Below are positions 45,384-57,971 of a stretch of 64,000 bases of DNA, piece after piece. The notes under the pieces were generated by a model. The model saw only the letters and a program-made list of their open reading frames with translations. It had not been told where the DNA came from and ran no database searches. The DNA comes from Vibrio echinoideorum (GTDB lineage Bacteria; Pseudomonadota; Gammaproteobacteria; Enterobacterales; Vibrionaceae). The translations under genes and the position numbers were made by a program. The stretch is from NCBI RefSeq assembly GCF_024347455.1, contig NZ_AP025483.1, positions 2,976,001 to 3,040,000 of the forward strand, in the 5' to 3' direction. Numbering within the stretch: the first letter of the stretch is position 1; each line of letters begins with the position of its first letter.

Positions 45384-46613
45384 TTAATCAGCCTGACGTC
45401 GTAAGAATGCTGGAATATCTAAGTATCCACTCTCTTTCTCAGCTTTAGGTGCAGCACTTTGGCTAGCGCCTGTACCTGAAGAAACAGGTAACGTTGTTGG
45501 CTGTGGTTTAACTTGAGGTTTAACCTCAGTTTTTTGTTGCAATGGTTGTGCCACTTTCTCTTCCACTTTTGGTGCAGTTTGAGCCGCTACCTGTGGTTGA
45601 GGAGTTGGTGCAACTTTTGCTTTTCCACCAGCAACTAATGTGATGTCTGGTTTTTTCTCTGTTCCGATACCTGTTGCAACAACAGTTACACGGATTTCAT
45701 CCGTCATATCAGGATCTAGAGAAGTACCAATCACGACAGTTGCGTTATCAGAAGCGAATGCCTTAACTGTATTACCCACAGTTTCGAACTCATCTAGACG
45801 CATATCTAGGCCTGCTGTGATGTTCACAAGAACGCCACGCGCGCCAGCTAGGTCGATGTCTTCTAGTAGTGGGCTAGAAATTGCTGTTTCAGCAGCTTCT
45901 TCAGCACGGTCTTCACCTTTTGCGATACCGCTACCCATCATTGCATGACCCATCTCAGACATTACGGTGCGAACATCCGCGAAATCGACGTTAATCATAC
46001 CAGGGCGAGTAATTAGCTCTGCGATACCTTGTACAGCGTTTTTAAGTACATCATTTGCACTTGCGAAAGCTTCAAGCAGTGTTACACCACGGCCAAGTAC
46101 TTTAAGTAGCTTTTCATTTGGAATCGTAATTAAAGAATCCACATGTTTAGAAAGCTCTTCAATACCTTGCTCAGCAAACGCTAAACGCTTTTTGCCTTCA
46201 AAGCTAAATGGCTTAGTTACAACAGCAACCGTTAGCACACCAAGCTCTTTCGCAACTTCAGCAATAACTGGAGCAGCACCAGTACCAGTACCACCGCCCA
46301 TACCAGCTGCGATAAATACCATATCGGCGCCAGTTAGAACTTCTTTAATTCTTTCTCGATCTTCGAGAGCTGCATCACGGCCTACTTGTGGGTTTGCACC
46401 AGCGCCCAAACCTTTAGTGATATCACCACCAATTTGGATCACGCTGCTCACGCTTGTTTTACGAAGAGCTTGAGCATCAGTGTTAACACTGATGAATTCT
46501 ACGCCTTCGATTGACTCACGTACCATGTGCTCAACAGCGTTACCGCCACCGCCACCAACTCCAACGACTTTAATTACTGCATCGTCAGACATTTCCATCA
46601 TCGGTTCAAACAT
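45384..46613 (-). CDS. ftsZ: Cell division GTPase FtsZ
   Basis: FtsZ is the tubulin homologue that forms the division ring. The GTPase domain begins near residue 13 ([18 protein letters not shown]), with the tubulin signature [10 protein letters not shown] at 107-116 and the synergy loop [12 protein letters not shown] Gln/Pro-rich linker (about 320-390) precedes the C-terminal peptide [14 protein letters not shown], which binds FtsA and ZipA. GGAGA lies 7 bp before the ATG. The 409-residue length is normal for Vibrio. It follows ftsA after 31 bp. Confidence 0.98.
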   Translation of the reverse strand: MFEPMMEMSDDAVIKVVGVGGGGGNAVEHMVRESIEGVEFISVNTDAQALRKTSVSSVIQIGGDITKGLGAGANPQVGRDAALEDRERIKEVLTGADMVFIAAGMGGGTGTGAAPVIAEVAKELGVLTVAVVTKPFSFEGKKRLAFAEQGIEELSKHVDSLITIPNEKLLKVLGRGVTLLEAFASANDVLKNAVQGIAELITRPGMINVDFADVRTVMSEMGHAMMGSGIAKGEDRAEEAAETAISSPLLEDIDLAGARGVLVNITAGLDMRLDEFETVGNTVKAFASDNATVVIGTSLDPDMTDEIRVTVVATGIGTEKKPDITLVAGGKAKVAPTPQPQVAAQTAPKVEEKVAQPLQQKTEVKPQVKPQPTTLPVSSGTGASQSAAPKAEKESGYLDIPAFLRRQAD

Positions 46614-46644
46614 GTGTTATCTCCGTTTTTTCCTGCAACTCAGG

Positions 46645-47913
46645 TTAAAACTCTTTTTGTATCCAATTACGCAATTTACCAAACAAGCCTGACATAGAAG
46701 GTGCTGAACGCTTAGGTTCGCTGTAATCACCCTCATCACTTATCTGACAATCTCTTGCGTAATGAAGTAAACCAACCGCCGTAGAATGATACGGCTCTTT
46801 AACATAATCAGTTAAGCCACTAACTTCTAATGGCTTACCAACTCGAACTTGATTGCGGAAAACGCGTTCCGCACACTCTACTAATCCGTCAATTTGAGCC
46901 GCTCCACCAGTGAGAACGACGCCAGCTGCAAGGTGGTGTTTAATACCTTCATCTCGTAGCTGTAATTGAACCGTATCAATAGTTTGGTTAACGAGGCCCA
47001 TAAGTTCAGTGTAACGTGGTTCAATCACTTCCGACAAAGTTTGTCGTTGCAAACTTCTCGATGGACGGCCACCTACACTAGGGACGTTAACAGAATCATC
47101 CTTGCTTACGAGTTCACTCAGAGCGCAACCATGGTTTACTTTTATCTCTTCAGCATCGCTCACTGGCGTGCCGAAAGCGAAGGCAATATCACTGGTTACT
47201 GCATTTCCTGCGTAGGAAAAGACTTCTGTGTGTCGCAGTGCGCCGCCAGTCCAAATGGAGATATCCATCGTACCGGCACCAATATCAACAACACATACTC
47301 CAAGCTCTCTCTCGTCGTCAGTAATTACCGCATTACTTGAGGCAAGTCCTGAAAACACGATTTGCTCTACAGTGAGACCACATCGTTCAACAGCTTTAAT
47401 AATGTTTCTCGCCATGTCGCTATGGCAAGAAATTAGGTGAACACTGACTTCCATTCGAACACCAGATAAACCAAGCGGATTCTTAATCCCTTCTTGGTAA
47501 TCGATGGTAAATTCTTGTGGAATCACGTGCAGAATTCTCTGCTCATCACCTATTTTAATTGATTTCGCGGTATGGATCGCTCGATCCATATCGTCTTGAG
47601 ACACCTCTTCATCTGAAATAGTGCCCATGCCTTTTTCAATTCGGCTTGCGATATGTTTGCCCGATAGCGAGATAAACACATTGCTGATTTGGCATTCCGC
47701 CATCAACTCTGCTTGATCAATGGCTCGCTGAACCGACTTAACTACCGACTCTAGGTCGTTTACACCACCTTTATCCATACCTCTGGATGGGCTTTGCCCT
47801 GATCCAATGATATTGATTTGACCATCAGGCAATATTTCACCAACCAGAGCGGATATGGTCGCAGTGCCTATATCAAGACCAACGATTAAGTTGTCATCTG
47901 CGGTCTTAGTCAT
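46645..47913 (-). CDS. ftsA: Cell division protein FtsA
   Basis: This actin-like protein ties FtsZ to the membrane. Phosphate loops GLDIGTATISALVGE (near the N-terminus) and VVDIGAGTMDISI, the SHS2 1C domain between them, and VVLTGGAAQIDG are intact. The C-terminal helix (GLFGKLRNWIQKEF) is the amphipathic membrane anchor. At 422 residues it has the normal size. It starts 16 bp after ftsQ and is probably co-transcribed with ftsQ and ftsZ. Confidence 0.97.
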   Translation of the reverse strand: MTKTADDNLIVGLDIGTATISALVGEILPDGQINIIGSGQSPSRGMDKGGVNDLESVVKSVQRAIDQAELMAECQISNVFISLSGKHIASRIEKGMGTISDEEVSQDDMDRAIHTAKSIKIGDEQRILHVIPQEFTIDYQEGIKNPLGLSGVRMEVSVHLISCHSDMARNIIKAVERCGLTVEQIVFSGLASSNAVITDDERELGVCVVDIGAGTMDISIWTGGALRHTEVFSYAGNAVTSDIAFAFGTPVSDAEEIKVNHGCALSELVSKDDSVNVPSVGGRPSRSLQRQTLSEVIEPRYTELMGLVNQTIDTVQLQLRDEGIKHHLAAGVVLTGGAAQIDGLVECAERVFRNQVRVGKPLEVSGLTDYVKEPYHSTAVGLLHYARDCQISDEGDYSEPKRSAPSMSGLFGKLRNWIQKEF

Positions 47914-47929
47914 CTGTGCTCTCTTTTAA

Positions 47930-48694
47930 CTATTGCTCTGGAAACCAGCCTACAGCGGCTCCCGTATCATACCTGAGGTCGATGTAGCTCACTTGATTCG
48001 CCTTACTACCTAATTCGTTGTAAAGCGAAATGAAGCGTTCAACACGCTCATCTAAAGAATCTTTACCTAGTTCTAAACGAATACCGTTATCTAGGATTAT
48101 TTGCCAAGCGCGACGCTCATTGAGAACGAGCGAGGTAACGGTTAACCCAAGACTGTTAATCAAAGGGGTTATCTGTCGCCATTTTTCTATCACTTTTTGG
48201 CTGGTGCCGTCTGGGCCGTAAAGCTTGACTCTATCGCCCTTCAAAAGGCCGATATCACCATTGAACACCTGACCATTCTCATTCAGCAACATGTTGCCAT
48301 TCCAGATTGCTGCCGCGTGGTATTCGGTCAAAAATACTTTTATTGTGTCTGGCCACTGCTTACGAATAGAGACAACAGATACCCAAGGCAATGCTTCTAA
48401 ACTGTCTTGCAACACACCGATGTCTTGCGACATGAATGTTCCAATATGTTCTAGCTCGCCAAAAGCATGCTGAACATCACCAGCGGTCACGTAAGTTAAA
48501 TCGCCTTGAAGTACTATTTTGGAAAGAGGCAATCGCTGATCGTCCCACATCCAAGTCAGTGTGGTATAGAAAAGAAACCCAATGAATAGCAATACCACTA
48601 CAAAAAAAGACCCACCTAGGGCGTGTTTCTTAAGTGATGGTAAACTGAATAGGTGGCGGTTTTCGCTAAAAGCACTTTCTACCAAAGCCCGCAT
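47930..48694 (-). CDS. ftsQ: Cell division protein FtsQ
   Basis: FtsQ is a bitopic divisome protein. A cytoplasmic tail (1-28) is followed by one membrane helix (about 29-49: GGSFFVVVLLFIGFLFYTTL), a periplasmic POTRA domain (LSKIVLQGDLTYVTAGDVQHAFGEL) and the beta domain (WPDTIKVFLTEYHAAAIWNG to the end) that binds FtsB/FtsL. At 254 residues it is a little shorter than E. coli. No ddl gene lies between murC and ftsQ, unlike E. coli. A good promoter stands just upstream. Confidence 0.94.
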   Translation of the reverse strand: MRALVESAFSENRHLFSLPSLKKHALGGSFFVVVLLFIGFLFYTTLTWMWDDQRLPLSKIVLQGDLTYVTAGDVQHAFGELEHIGTFMSQDIGVLQDSLEALPWVSVVSIRKQWPDTIKVFLTEYHAAAIWNGNMLLNENGQVFNGDIGLLKGDRVKLYGPDGTSQKVIEKWRQITPLINSLGLTVTSLVLNERRAWQIILDNGIRLELGKDSLDERVERFISLYNELGSKANQVSYIDLRYDTGAAVGWFPEQ

Positions 48695-48765
48695 TCCCTG
48701 TCGTTGGTTCGCAATTCTATTCCCTATTTTGTAATAGAGGTAAAAGCACTTACTTTAACCTATGA

Positions 48766-48793
48766 ATTATACTGAGCAAAATCAAACTATCAA
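48766..48793 (-). promoter_or_regulatory. Internal promoter for ftsQ-ftsA-ftsZ
   Basis: TTGATA (48793-48788, one mismatch) and a perfect TATAAT (48771-48766) are 16 bp apart on the minus strand, in the 181-bp gap between murC and ftsQ. The start point would be about 65 bp before ftsQ, giving ftsQAZ a supply of mRNA independent of the mur genes. Confidence 0.7.
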
Positions 48794-48875
48794 ACGTTGA
48801 TAATAAGATTTTTGGTCAATTTTAGGTCAATCGCAAGAAGTGAGCGCTCAACCACAGTCTGTAGACAGTATTCTG

Positions 48876-50336
48876 TTACGCGTTCTGCATTTTATTAATG
48901 TCTAATTGTAACGATTCAAGTTGCTTCGCTACACGACCTACATCACCTGCACCTTGCGTTAAAACAAGGTCTCCGCCTTGAATTACGTTCGCGAGAACCG
49001 ATGGCAGCGTGTTGATATCAGCAACAAAGATTGGATCAATCTTACCACGCCCACGAATAGTTCGACTCAATGAACGCCCGTCAGCACCTGCAATAGGTTT
49101 CTCACCGGCAGAGTACACGTCCAACAAGATGAGAACATCTACCTGCTCAAGAACGTTTGCAAAGTCATCATACAGGTCGCGCGTTCGGCTGTAGCGGTGT
49201 GGTTGGAATATCATCACAAGACGCTTGTCAGTCCAGCCACTGCGTGCGGCTTGAATAGTTACATCCACTTCAGTTGGGTGATGACCATAATCATCAACCA
49301 ACATTGCAACGCCTTTACCGGTTTCGTATTCACCAAGGTGTTCAAAACGACGACCTGTACCTTCCGTTCCAGCCATTGCTTTTAGAATAGCTTCATCACT
49401 GATGTCATCTTCAGTAGCAACCGCGATCGCCGCGGATGCATTCAGCGCGTTATGACGACCCGGAATGTTCAATGTGATATTAAGGTTAGCTTTGCCTTCA
49501 CGTACAACTGTGAATTTGCCTTGCTGACCTTGTTGTACGTAATTCTCAATGCGGATATCAGCGTCTTCTGAGAAGCCGTATGTAATGACTTGGCGGCTAA
49601 CTTGAGGAATAAGCTCACGTACGACAGGATCATCAACACACATCACAGCCTGACCATAGAATGGCAGGTTGTGTAAGAAATCAATAAACGTCTGCTTTAA
49701 CGTTTCGAAATCGCCACCATAGGTATCCATGTGGTCAGCTTCAATGTTAGTCACGATACTAACCATGGGTTGCAAATGTAGGAATGACGCATCGCTTTCG
49801 TCAGCTTCAGCGATAAGAATACGACTCGAACCTAAGCGAGCATTAGTACCCACACTCTTCACCAAACCGCCGTTTACGAAGGTTGGATCCAAGCCTGCTT
49901 CCGAGTAAATCTGAGTGACAAGCGCGGTTGTGGTTGTTTTACCGTGCGTACCTGCCACAGCAATACCATGACGAAAACGCATCAGTTCAGCCAGCATTTC
50001 AGCACGACGAACGATAGGAGTGCGTGATTCACGAGCAGCAACAATCTCAGGATTCTCTTCGTTGATAGCGGTTGAAACCACCACCACACTAGCATCGGCA
50101 ACATTACTTGCTTGGTGGCCAATATAAACAATAGCGCCCTTGCTAACTAAACGATCGGTCACTGGGTTTTGAGCAATATCAGAACCCGTAATCTGGTAGC
50201 CTTCATTTAGCAAGACTTCAGCAATCCCGCTCATTCCGGCACCACCAATACCAATAAAGTGGATAGATTTAACACGGCGCATCTCTGGCACCATTGCACG
50301 GATTTGCGCTAAGTCTTGGGTATGTTCAATCGTCAT
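48876..50336 (-). CDS. murC: UDP-N-acetylmuramate--L-alanine ligase
   Basis: MurC adds the first amino acid (L-Ala) to UDP-MurNAc. It has the N-terminal Rossmann motif [18 protein letters not shown], the ATP loop [11 protein letters not shown], the Mur ligase central block [16 protein letters not shown] and the C-terminal [11 protein letters not shown] use the ATG at 50336 (486 residues) rather than the TTG codon before it. It starts about 13 bp after murG and is the last mur gene before the ftsQ promoter. Confidence 0.97.
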   Translation of the reverse strand: MTIEHTQDLAQIRAMVPEMRRVKSIHFIGIGGAGMSGIAEVLLNEGYQITGSDIAQNPVTDRLVSKGAIVYIGHQASNVADASVVVVSTAINEENPEIVAARESRTPIVRRAEMLAELMRFRHGIAVAGTHGKTTTTALVTQIYSEAGLDPTFVNGGLVKSVGTNARLGSSRILIAEADESDASFLHLQPMVSIVTNIEADHMDTYGGDFETLKQTFIDFLHNLPFYGQAVMCVDDPVVRELIPQVSRQVITYGFSEDADIRIENYVQQGQQGKFTVVREGKANLNITLNIPGRHNALNASAAIAVATEDDISDEAILKAMAGTEGTGRRFEHLGEYETGKGVAMLVDDYGHHPTEVDVTIQAARSGWTDKRLVMIFQPHRYSRTRDLYDDFANVLEQVDVLILLDVYSAGEKPIAGADGRSLSRTIRGRGKIDPIFVADINTLPSVLANVIQGGDLVLTQGAGDVGRVAKQLESLQLDINKMQNA

Positions 50337-50349
50337 CAATTCAATCTCA

Positions 50350-51411
50350 TTATTTTGCTAAAGCTTTAATTGCTTCAGCGACAGTAACATCAGCATCAAG
50401 CTTGGCTGCTTGACGAGCTTTTGTTGCCATCATTTTCAATTCATTTCTATCTAACTGAGCGATAGCATTCGCTAGCTTATCAGCCGTCAGTTGAGGCTGT
50501 TCAATCATTAACGCCGCGCCACATTCAACTAAGTGATCAGCATTCAACGCTTGCTGCCTATCTTTATGCATAAATGGAACAAAGATAGAGCCAACACCAG
50601 CGGCTGACACTTCAGATACGGTCAATGCACCTGAACGACAAACTAATAGATCTGCCCATTCATAAGCTTGCGCCACATCATCAATAAATTCAGTTACTTG
50701 AACATTACCTACAGAATGTGATTTGTATTGTTCAATCACTTGTTGTTGATTGTTCTTTCCGGCTTGGTGCATCACCGTGAAGCCCTCGCCAAGCTGTGCC
50801 ATGGTAACCGGCAAGGTATCGTTCAGAATTTTAGCGCCCTGACTGCCGCCCATGACCAAGATACGAATATCGCCTTCACGCTTTGCAAGGCGAAGTTCTG
50901 GTTCAGGAAGGCTAACCACATCTTCACGCACTGGATTACCCACAACTTCAGCAGTAGGAAAAGCACCTGGGAAAGCCTGGAAAACCTTTTTAGCAATTTT
51001 AGAGAGCCATTGGTTGGTTAAACCTGCCACCGCGTTTTGTTCATGCAAAACTACTGGAATACCAGACAACCATGCCGCTATCCCACCGGGGCCACTGACA
51101 TAACCACCCATACCAAGTACCACATCCGGCTGCCACGCTTTAATGTGTTGCCTTGCTTGAAGTATGGCATTAATAATCTGGAATGGAGCTTTAATTAATT
51201 TGCTAATGCCTTGACCACGCAGGCCTTTCACTTTAATGAAATCGATTTCAATACCATGCTTTGGTACCAAATCCGCTTCCATTCTGTCTGCAGTTCCTAA
51301 CCAGCGAATTTCCCAACCTTGTTGCTGTAGCTTTTTAGCCACCGCTAAGCCAGGGAAAACATGACCGCCAGTACCACCAGCCATCACTAAAAGTTTTTTG
51401 TTTTGTTTCAT
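50350..51411 (-). CDS. murG: UDP-GlcNAc transferase MurG (lipid II synthesis)
   Basis: MurG adds GlcNAc to lipid I on the inner face of the membrane, giving lipid II. The acceptor loop [16 protein letters not shown] and the second loop [12 protein letters not shown] are intact, and the donor-binding [14 protein letters not shown] and [16 protein letters not shown] follow: the GT-B fold. ATG at 51411 is used; a GTG immediately before it could equally be the start. The 353-residue length is normal. Gaps to ftsW and murC are about 12 bp. Confidence 0.96.
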   Translation of the reverse strand: MKQNKKLLVMAGGTGGHVFPGLAVAKKLQQQGWEIRWLGTADRMEADLVPKHGIEIDFIKVKGLRGQGISKLIKAPFQIINAILQARQHIKAWQPDVVLGMGGYVSGPGGIAAWLSGIPVVLHEQNAVAGLTNQWLSKIAKKVFQAFPGAFPTAEVVGNPVREDVVSLPEPELRLAKREGDIRILVMGGSQGAKILNDTLPVTMAQLGEGFTVMHQAGKNNQQQVIEQYKSHSVGNVQVTEFIDDVAQAYEWADLLVCRSGALTVSEVSAAGVGSIFVPFMHKDRQQALNADHLVECGAALMIEQPQLTADKLANAIAQLDRNELKMMATKARQAAKLDADVTVAEAIKALAK

Positions 51412-51423
51412 CACGTTAGATTC

Positions 51424-52620
51424 TTATTCTACTAATTCGTTTTGATTATCGGCTTGTTCTTTTTGTTGCACCCGACATTCGTGATCAATGCGTAATAGCA
51501 TTGAAACCGCAACAGACATCACGATGAGACTTGATCCACCGTAACTGATCAACGGCAATGTTAGACCTTTAGTTGGAACAATACCTGAAGCGGCACCTAC
51601 GTTAACAAGCGTCTGAAATGCAAACCAAATACCAATACCAAAGGCAAGATAACCGCTGAATAACTGGTCGTTCTCAAATGCTTTCTTGCCAATTAAAATC
51701 GCTTTCAGTACCAAACTAAAAATAAGAATCAGCACTAAAGTTACACCAACAAAGCCTAGCTCTTCTGCTAATACAGCAAACACAAAATCGGTATGTGCTT
51801 CTGGCAAATATTCTAACTTTTGAACTGAGTTACCAAGGCCTTGCCCCATCCAATCACCGCGGCCAAACGCCATCAATGATTGGGTTAACTGGTAACCACT
51901 GCCGAACGGGTCATTCCAAGGTTCCCAGAATGAGGTCACACGTCGAACACGATAAGGTTCTATTACAATCAATCCAACGACCGCGGCAATACCCGCCACC
52001 ATCAAGGCAATAAACTGTGAAAGCTTGGCGCCTGCGATAAATAGCATACCGAACAAGGTCACCAGCATTACAACTACCGTACCTAAATCGGGCTGGCCAA
52101 GTAGTAACACAGCAAAAGCACCGAATACCATGATCGGTTTACCAAAGCCACCGAAGAAGGTTTTTCTCACTTCGTCTTGTTTACGAACTAAATAACCCGC
52201 CATAAAGATAAACAGCGATAACTTAGCGACTTCAGCGGGTTGTAAGTTAAATAATCCAAGAGGGATCCAGCGCGATGCACCATTAACTGACTTACCGACA
52301 GCCAATACCACGACCAGCAAAAAGAAAGATAAGCCCAATAGGTACATACTGTATTGAAACCAACGCTTCATTGGAATTTGCAATATGACGCTGGATACGA
52401 TTAACGCCAACACAAGAAAAATGGCATGGCGGAACATAAAGTGAAACGGCTGATCGGTTAAACGAGCACTGATTGGGAACGAAGCAGACGTCACCATCAC
52501 CAATCCGGTCAGCATCAGTCCAAGAGCAATCCAAACCAACTGACGATCGTAGAGCGCCTCTGGTGTGGCACGGTTTAGCCATTGCCAAATGGATTGATTA
52601 ATCTCTTTCACTCTTTGCAC
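51424..52620 (-). CDS. ftsW: Lipid II polymerase FtsW
   Basis: FtsW is the SEDS glycan polymerase of the septum, acting with FtsI. It shows about ten membrane helices, with family blocks [23 protein letters not shown] (large periplasmic-side loop), [26 protein letters not shown] and [14 protein letters not shown] near the C-terminus. The start is GTG at 52620; a second GTG three codons later is possible. At 398 residues it has normal length. Confidence 0.96.
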   Translation of the reverse strand: MQRVKEINQSIWQWLNRATPEALYDRQLVWIALGLMLTGLVMVTSASFPISARLTDQPFHFMFRHAIFLVLALIVSSVILQIPMKRWFQYSMYLLGLSFFLLVVVLAVGKSVNGASRWIPLGLFNLQPAEVAKLSLFIFMAGYLVRKQDEVRKTFFGGFGKPIMVFGAFAVLLLGQPDLGTVVVMLVTLFGMLFIAGAKLSQFIALMVAGIAAVVGLIVIEPYRVRRVTSFWEPWNDPFGSGYQLTQSLMAFGRGDWMGQGLGNSVQKLEYLPEAHTDFVFAVLAEELGFVGVTLVLILIFSLVLKAILIGKKAFENDQLFSGYLAFGIGIWFAFQTLVNVGAASGIVPTKGLTLPLISYGGSSLIVMSVAVSMLLRIDHECRVQQKEQADNQNELVE

Positions 52621-52642
52621 TGAATGTTAGTCCTTCAACACG

Positions 52643-53959
52643 TTAGGCATACTCATGAGCAAGGTCAGTGAACGCATCACCTCTCGCCATGAAGTTATTA
52701 AATTGATCGAAGCTCGCACACGCAGGAGACAACATCACCATGTCACCCGAGGCTAGTTGTGCAGAGATACTCTCGATGATGTCACGCATGGTATCAAACG
52801 TCTTCGCCGATGGATGTAATGGCATAAATTGCGCTGCATCTTCACCGAAGCAACACAGTTGAACACGCTCTAGCTGTGACAACACAGGTTCAAGCTCACT
52901 GAAATCGGCACCTTTACCCACGCCACCAACCAAAAGATATAAAGTACCTTGGTACTCTAGCCCCGACAAAGCGGCTAATGTGCTGGCTACATTGGTTGCT
53001 TTCGAGTCGTTAACCCATTTGATAGCGCGTTTATCTGCCACCACTTGGCAACGATGAGTTAAACCGTTGTAGGTTTTCAAAGCTTCAAGGCTTTTGTTGT
53101 AATCGATACCGACTAGCTTAAGTAGTGCCAACGAGACTAACGCATTCGCCACATTATGACGTCCAACCAATGTCAAATCTTGGGTAGGAAGTACTGACTT
53201 AGCGTTATCGATTAGCCATTCAGTGCCATCAATTGTTGCCACACCAAACTCTTGGTCATCGAGACCAAATGTCACTACCTGCATCTCGTGATCTGGATAA
53301 GTTTCTTTGTCGTCGCGGTTTACAATCGCGCACTGAGCATTGTTAAAGATTCTTAACTTAGCATCGCGGTAATCGGCCATGCCTTGGTAGCGATCCATAT
53401 GATCTTCTGACAAATTCAAAAAGGCCGCCGCTGCTAGGTTCAAGCTAGATGTTGTCTCTAACTGAAAGCTTGAGAGCTCAAGGACATATAGATCGGCATC
53501 AAGCTCTAAAAGATCTAAGGCCGGAATACCGATGTTGCCACCGACACCAACGTTAAGACCAGCAGCCTTAGCAAGCACACCCGTTAGATCGGTCACCGTA
53601 CTCTTACCATTGGATCCTGTTATTGCCACAACGGGTTTGTCTACCGCCCAGCCAAACAGTTCAATATCACCAACAACCGGAACACCCGCTTGAATAACAT
53701 CTTGTATTTCAGGGGTCGCTAAGGCGATACCCGGGTTAGCAACGACTAAATCCGCTCCCGCTAACCATTGGCTATTCCAACTTCCAGAATGCAGTTCTAC
53801 CGATTCAGGCAAAGATTCTCTGCCCGGTGGTAGCTCGCGAGTATCAATCACCTTCACATGTGTGTGAGGTTGATATTTTACGAGATGTTTAACGACAGAG
53901 AGCCCGGTAATACCGAGCCCCACAACCACTACATTTTGAATATTTTGCCAACGTTCCAT
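52643..53959 (-). CDS. murD: UDP-N-acetylmuramoyl-L-alanine--D-glutamate ligase
   Basis: MurD adds D-Glu as the second residue of the stem peptide. Motifs are the N-terminal [16 protein letters not shown], the ATP loop [29 protein letters not shown], and [11 protein letters not shown] in the third domain. At 438 residues it is of family length. It lies between mraY (57-bp gap) and ftsW (22-bp gap). Confidence 0.97.
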   Translation of the reverse strand: MERWQNIQNVVVVGLGITGLSVVKHLVKYQPHTHVKVIDTRELPPGRESLPESVELHSGSWNSQWLAGADLVVANPGIALATPEIQDVIQAGVPVVGDIELFGWAVDKPVVAITGSNGKSTVTDLTGVLAKAAGLNVGVGGNIGIPALDLLELDADLYVLELSSFQLETTSSLNLAAAAFLNLSEDHMDRYQGMADYRDAKLRIFNNAQCAIVNRDDKETYPDHEMQVVTFGLDDQEFGVATIDGTEWLIDNAKSVLPTQDLTLVGRHNVANALVSLALLKLVGIDYNKSLEALKTYNGLTHRCQVVADKRAIKWVNDSKATNVASTLAALSGLEYQGTLYLLVGGVGKGADFSELEPVLSQLERVQLCCFGEDAAQFMPLHPSAKTFDTMRDIIESISAQLASGDMVMLSPACASFDQFNNFMARGDAFTDLAHEYA

Positions 53960-54016
53960 TTAAACAAGATGCTCTTAATAGTTTTAAAGAGCCTCTAATC
54001 TGAGGCTCACATAGAA

Positions 54017-55099
54017 TTAACGAACTTTCAGTGTCGCTAGGCCAACCAATACTAATACCATTGAGATGATCCAAAAGCGCACGATTACACGCGGCTCCGG
54101 CCAACCTTTAAGTTCGTAGTGGTGATGAATCGGTGCCATGCGGAAAATACGCTGACCACGCAATTTGTAAGAGCCTACCTGCAAAATAACTGACAAGGTC
54201 TCCATTACAAACACACCGCCCATGATAACCAATACCAATTCTTGGCGAACTAACACAGCGATCACCCCCAGTGCACCACCAAGTGCAAGAGAGCCCACAT
54301 CGCCCATGAATACTTGGGCTGGGTAAGTGTTGAACCATAGAAAACCAAGACCAGCACCCACGATAGCCGTACAAACCACAACCAGTTCAGAGGTGTATGG
54401 GATATATGGAATGTGTAAGTATGCCGCGAAGTTAACGTTACCTGTCGCCCATGCAATCACAGCAAAGCCAGCCGCAACCATAACCGTTGGCATAATTGCC
54501 AAACCATCTAGGCCGTCCGTTAGGTTTACCGCGTTACTGGTACCCACAATAACAAAGTACGTTAGCACTATGTAGAACAAGCCTAACTGTGGCATCACAT
54601 CTTTAAAGAAAGGAACAACCAATTGTGTTGCCGCAGTATCGTGTCCGTGAGCGTATAGAGCAAACGCGACAACCAATGCAATCGCAGATTGCCAAAAGTA
54701 CTTCCAACGAGCAATCAAGCCGTCTGTATTTTTACGAACGACTTTACGGTAATCGTCAACAAAGCCGACCGCACCGTAACCGCCGAGGACAACCAGTACA
54801 GCCCAAACGTAAGGGTTAGAAAGGTCAGCCCACATTAATACCGTAATAATGATCGCAGCAAGGATCATCACGCCACCCATGGTTGGTGTACCACGTTTGC
54901 TAAAGTGAGATTCAGGGCCGTCATTACGAACAACTTGGCCAATTTGTAGCATTTGCAGACGCTCAATTAAACGAGGTCCCATCCACAGCGACAGACATAA
55001 AGCCGTCAAAATACTCGCGATTGCACGAAACGATAGGTATTCGAACAAACGGAAAAAAGAAAGGTGTGGCTGTAGTAGCTCTGCAAGCCAAATTATCAT
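54017..55099 (-). CDS. mraY: Phospho-MurNAc-pentapeptide transferase MraY
   Basis: MraY makes lipid I by moving phospho-MurNAc-pentapeptide to undecaprenyl phosphate. Ten membrane helices are expected; the catalytic motifs [22 protein letters not shown] and [28 protein letters not shown] are all present, with the C-terminal [11 protein letters not shown] loop. At 360 residues it matches E. coli. Its ATG overlaps the murF stop by 4 bp. Confidence 0.98.
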   Translation of the reverse strand: MIIWLAELLQPHLSFFRLFEYLSFRAIASILTALCLSLWMGPRLIERLQMLQIGQVVRNDGPESHFSKRGTPTMGGVMILAAIIITVLMWADLSNPYVWAVLVVLGGYGAVGFVDDYRKVVRKNTDGLIARWKYFWQSAIALVVAFALYAHGHDTAATQLVVPFFKDVMPQLGLFYIVLTYFVIVGTSNAVNLTDGLDGLAIMPTVMVAAGFAVIAWATGNVNFAAYLHIPYIPYTSELVVVCTAIVGAGLGFLWFNTYPAQVFMGDVGSLALGGALGVIAVLVRQELVLVIMGGVFVMETLSVILQVGSYKLRGQRIFRMAPIHHHYELKGWPEPRVIVRFWIISMVLVLVGLATLKVR

Positions 55100-56469
55100 G
55101 AAAAGTTCTCCTTTAAAGCAGCGGCTATTTTACTCATTCCTGCACTATTTGCGCCTTTAACTAACAAAGTATGAGACGCGTTTTCTGGCAAGCATAATTG
55201 CTGCTCTATGTGTGCGATCATCGCTTGATGCGTTGCAAAGTGTGTCCCATTACAGACCTCACTAATCACCTTGGTATCATTACCGTAAGTGAGTACATGC
55301 TCAAAAGCGAATGGGGCAGCATATTCACCGACTTGACGGTGAAGTGCAAGACTTTCGTCGCCTAATTCAGCCATATTGCCTAAAATCAGCCAACGTTGAC
55401 CTTTGAAGCTCGACAACAATTTAGCTGCCGCCTTCATTGCAGGTACGCTGGCGTTATAACTATCATCTATCAGCTTGATATTCTGACTTAATTGCTGAAC
55501 CTCAACTCGTCCTTTAACCGAGATAAGATTCGCTAAACCATTTTTTATTTCATCAAGCGTTGCACCAAATTGAATGCTCAACGCTGCTGCAGCCAACGCA
55601 TTCGCTACGTTATGCTGACCGATAATCCCAAGTTCAACAGCCGCTGTACCTTGTGGCGTTTGCATATCAAAGCAGGCTTCGCCTTGATCGTTGATTTCGA
55701 TATTTTCAGCAAAATAATCGGCTTCACAGCTACTTTCAGAAAATGTCAGTACCGTTTTATCCGCAAGTACTTCATTCCAAAAGTCACCACCATTGCTCTC
55801 TAAGTTAACAATAGCAGTATCGCCGGCAGCAAGACCCTGAAAGATCTCACCTTTCGCTTGTTTCACGCCATCGATAGAACCAAAGCCTTCTAAATGCGCC
55901 GCGGCTACATTATTGACTAATGCCACCTGTGGTTTCACAAGCTGGGTGGTATAAGCGATCTCACCAATATGGTTAGCACCTAATTCGATCACAGCATAGT
56001 CGTCGTTTGGTTCACTACGAAGCAAGGTCAATGGCACACCAATATCATTATTGAAGTTACCTGCTGTAAACAGCACCTTGCCACGTTGTTGTAGAATACT
56101 TGCCACCATCTCTTTTACAGTCGTTTTGCCACAACTGCCAGTAATCGCCATGGTTGGAACATTACATTGTTTGTGGATCCAAGCACTTAGCTGACCTAAA
56201 GCAAGTTTAGTGTCTTCAACAACAACTTGGGTAATATTTAGGTCAAGTTTTCGTTCGACTAACAACGCGCTCGCATTCGCTTCAACCGCCTGATGACAAA
56301 AGTCATGAGCATCGAAACGTTCACCAACAATAGCAACAAACAATGCGCCTTCTTCGACTGTTCGAGTGTCGGTTGAAACGGCATTAATTACCTCATTGTT
56401 CGAGTTGTTAGCCTCAATCAACTCACCGCTGACAGCCAAGTAAATCTGTTCGAGTGATACATCAATCAT
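55096..56469 (-). CDS. murF: UDP-MurNAc-tripeptide--D-Ala-D-Ala ligase
   Basis: MurF attaches D-Ala-D-Ala, finishing the cytoplasmic precursor. Motifs: [25 protein letters not shown] in the N-terminal domain, ATP loop [26 protein letters not shown] and [16 protein letters not shown]. Length 457. It overlaps murE and mraY by 4 bp on each side, which points to coupled translation. Confidence 0.97.
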   Translation of the reverse strand: MIDVSLEQIYLAVSGELIEANNSNNEVINAVSTDTRTVEEGALFVAIVGERFDAHDFCHQAVEANASALLVERKLDLNITQVVVEDTKLALGQLSAWIHKQCNVPTMAITGSCGKTTVKEMVASILQQRGKVLFTAGNFNNDIGVPLTLLRSEPNDDYAVIELGANHIGEIAYTTQLVKPQVALVNNVAAAHLEGFGSIDGVKQAKGEIFQGLAAGDTAIVNLESNGGDFWNEVLADKTVLTFSESSCEADYFAENIEINDQGEACFDMQTPQGTAAVELGIIGQHNVANALAAAALSIQFGATLDEIKNGLANLISVKGRVEVQQLSQNIKLIDDSYNASVPAMKAAAKLLSSFKGQRWLILGNMAELGDESLALHRQVGEYAAPFAFEHVLTYGNDTKVISEVCNGTHFATHQAMIAHIEQQLCLPENASHTLLVKGANSAGMSKIAAALKENFS

Positions 56470-57953
56470 TGTGAAATACCTAAAAGTTGTAGCGCAGACT
56501 CTCGGTCTGAGTAATGTACCGTTTTATCTTTCAACACTTGGTAATCCTCATGGCCTTTGCCAGCCAAAAGAATAATGTCATCACTGCCTGCTTGCTCAAG
56601 AGCGAACTTAACCGCTTGGTAGCGATCGTGCTCGACAAACGCCGATTCCGGTTCGCTTAAACCAGCCAGCATGTCTTTGACAATCAGTGCAGGATCTTCG
56701 CTGCGAGGATTGTCATCTGAAATAATGATCTTATCTGCGAACTGCTCCGCCGTTACCGCCATCATTGGACGCTTACCGGTGTCGCGATCTCCGCCGCAAC
56801 CAAAAATTGCCCACAATTTTCCCGAGCAGTGCACACGCAATGCTGCCAAGGCTTTCTCTAGCGCATCTGGCGTATGAGCGTAATCAACAACCACTTTTGC
56901 TTTGCTCGGCACTTGGAACAGTTCCATACGACCAATAACAGGCTGAAGCTGAGGTGCAGTGTCGACTAATATTTGCTTGTCGATACCCAATGAAAGCAGA
57001 GTAGCAAAAGCAACCAGTACGTTTGAGGCGTTGAACTGACCAATCAATGGAACAGAAAGTTTCCCCTGCCCCCAACGACCATCAAACGAGAGCTTGATGC
57101 CCGTCTCTGCATAGGCGACATCAGACGCCCATACTGACTGTTGATAGCCCGTTAGCGGTGATAGTGAAACTGCGACGGCATTGGATAAATCTGACATCCA
57201 AGCTTTGCCAATTTCATCATCAACATTGATGACAGCGTGCTTGCACTTGTGCTGAGTAAACAAGATCTTCTTAGCCAATGCGTACTCTTCCATCGTGCCA
57301 TGGTAATCAAGGTGATCACGACTCAAGTTAGTAAATACGCCTACCTCAAAGTCCAAAGCCTTTACTCGACTTTGCACCAAACCATGAGAGGATATTTCCA
57401 TCGCGGTATAAACCGCTTTTTCTGCAGCTAACTCACTCAGTGTGCGCTGTATTTCGATAGCACTGCCTGTGGTGTTAGCCGCGGTTTTTAGATTATCTAA
57501 GAAGCCATTACCTGTGGTGCCCATTACCGCCGAACGCTGACCAACAAGATCAAGCCACTGAGCAATCAATTGAGTGATGGTGGTTTTGCCGTTGGTGCCT
57601 GTAACACCAATCAACTTAGTCGCTTGAGAAGAATAAACACGACCAGCCAATTCAGAGAGTCTTGAGTTAAGGTCTGTAACATAAGCCACAGGAACCGCGT
57701 TTAACCACTCAACCAAGCCATGAGCTTTCTCATCGCCAGCTTGTGCAATGACGGCTTTCGCACCTTGAGCGACCGCTTTGTCGATAAACCGACGACCATC
57801 GACAGCATGTCCGACGACGGCAACAAAAACATCACCTTCCTTGATGGCTCGGCTATCCAATTCCAACTGCTCAACAGCAATCGATTCTAGTTCAGGAGAA
57901 CGAAAGTCTCCCCAAGGAGAAAGTAAAGATGACAGCGTGAGGCTATTACTCAT
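56466..57953 (-). CDS. murE: UDP-MurNAc-dipeptide--meso-diaminopimelate ligase
   Basis: MurE adds the third residue. The specificity motif DNPRSEDP, typical of enzymes using meso-diaminopimelate, is present, matching a Gram-negative cell wall and the DapB in this window. Other motifs: [14 protein letters not shown] (ATP), [18 protein letters not shown] and [14 protein letters not shown]. Length 495. It starts 18 bp after ftsI. Confidence 0.97.
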   Translation of the reverse strand: MSNSLTLSSLLSPWGDFRSPELESIAVEQLELDSRAIKEGDVFVAVVGHAVDGRRFIDKAVAQGAKAVIAQAGDEKAHGLVEWLNAVPVAYVTDLNSRLSELAGRVYSSQATKLIGVTGTNGKTTITQLIAQWLDLVGQRSAVMGTTGNGFLDNLKTAANTTGSAIEIQRTLSELAAEKAVYTAMEISSHGLVQSRVKALDFEVGVFTNLSRDHLDYHGTMEEYALAKKILFTQHKCKHAVINVDDEIGKAWMSDLSNAVAVSLSPLTGYQQSVWASDVAYAETGIKLSFDGRWGQGKLSVPLIGQFNASNVLVAFATLLSLGIDKQILVDTAPQLQPVIGRMELFQVPSKAKVVVDYAHTPDALEKALAALRVHCSGKLWAIFGCGGDRDTGKRPMMAVTAEQFADKIIISDDNPRSEDPALIVKDMLAGLSEPESAFVEHDRYQAVKFALEQAGSDDIILLAGKGHEDYQVLKDKTVHYSDRESALQLLGISQ

Positions 57954-57971
57954 ATTGAATCCTGATTGGCT

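Noticed and set aside
45967..46473. 168-codon frame opposite ftsZ
   Set aside because: Ser/Pro-rich shadow of the ftsZ codons; no ribosome site, and ftsZ is certain.
48695..48875. A ddl gene expected between murC and ftsQ as in E. coli
   Set aside because: The gap is only 181 bp and holds a promoter; no ddl remnant is visible.
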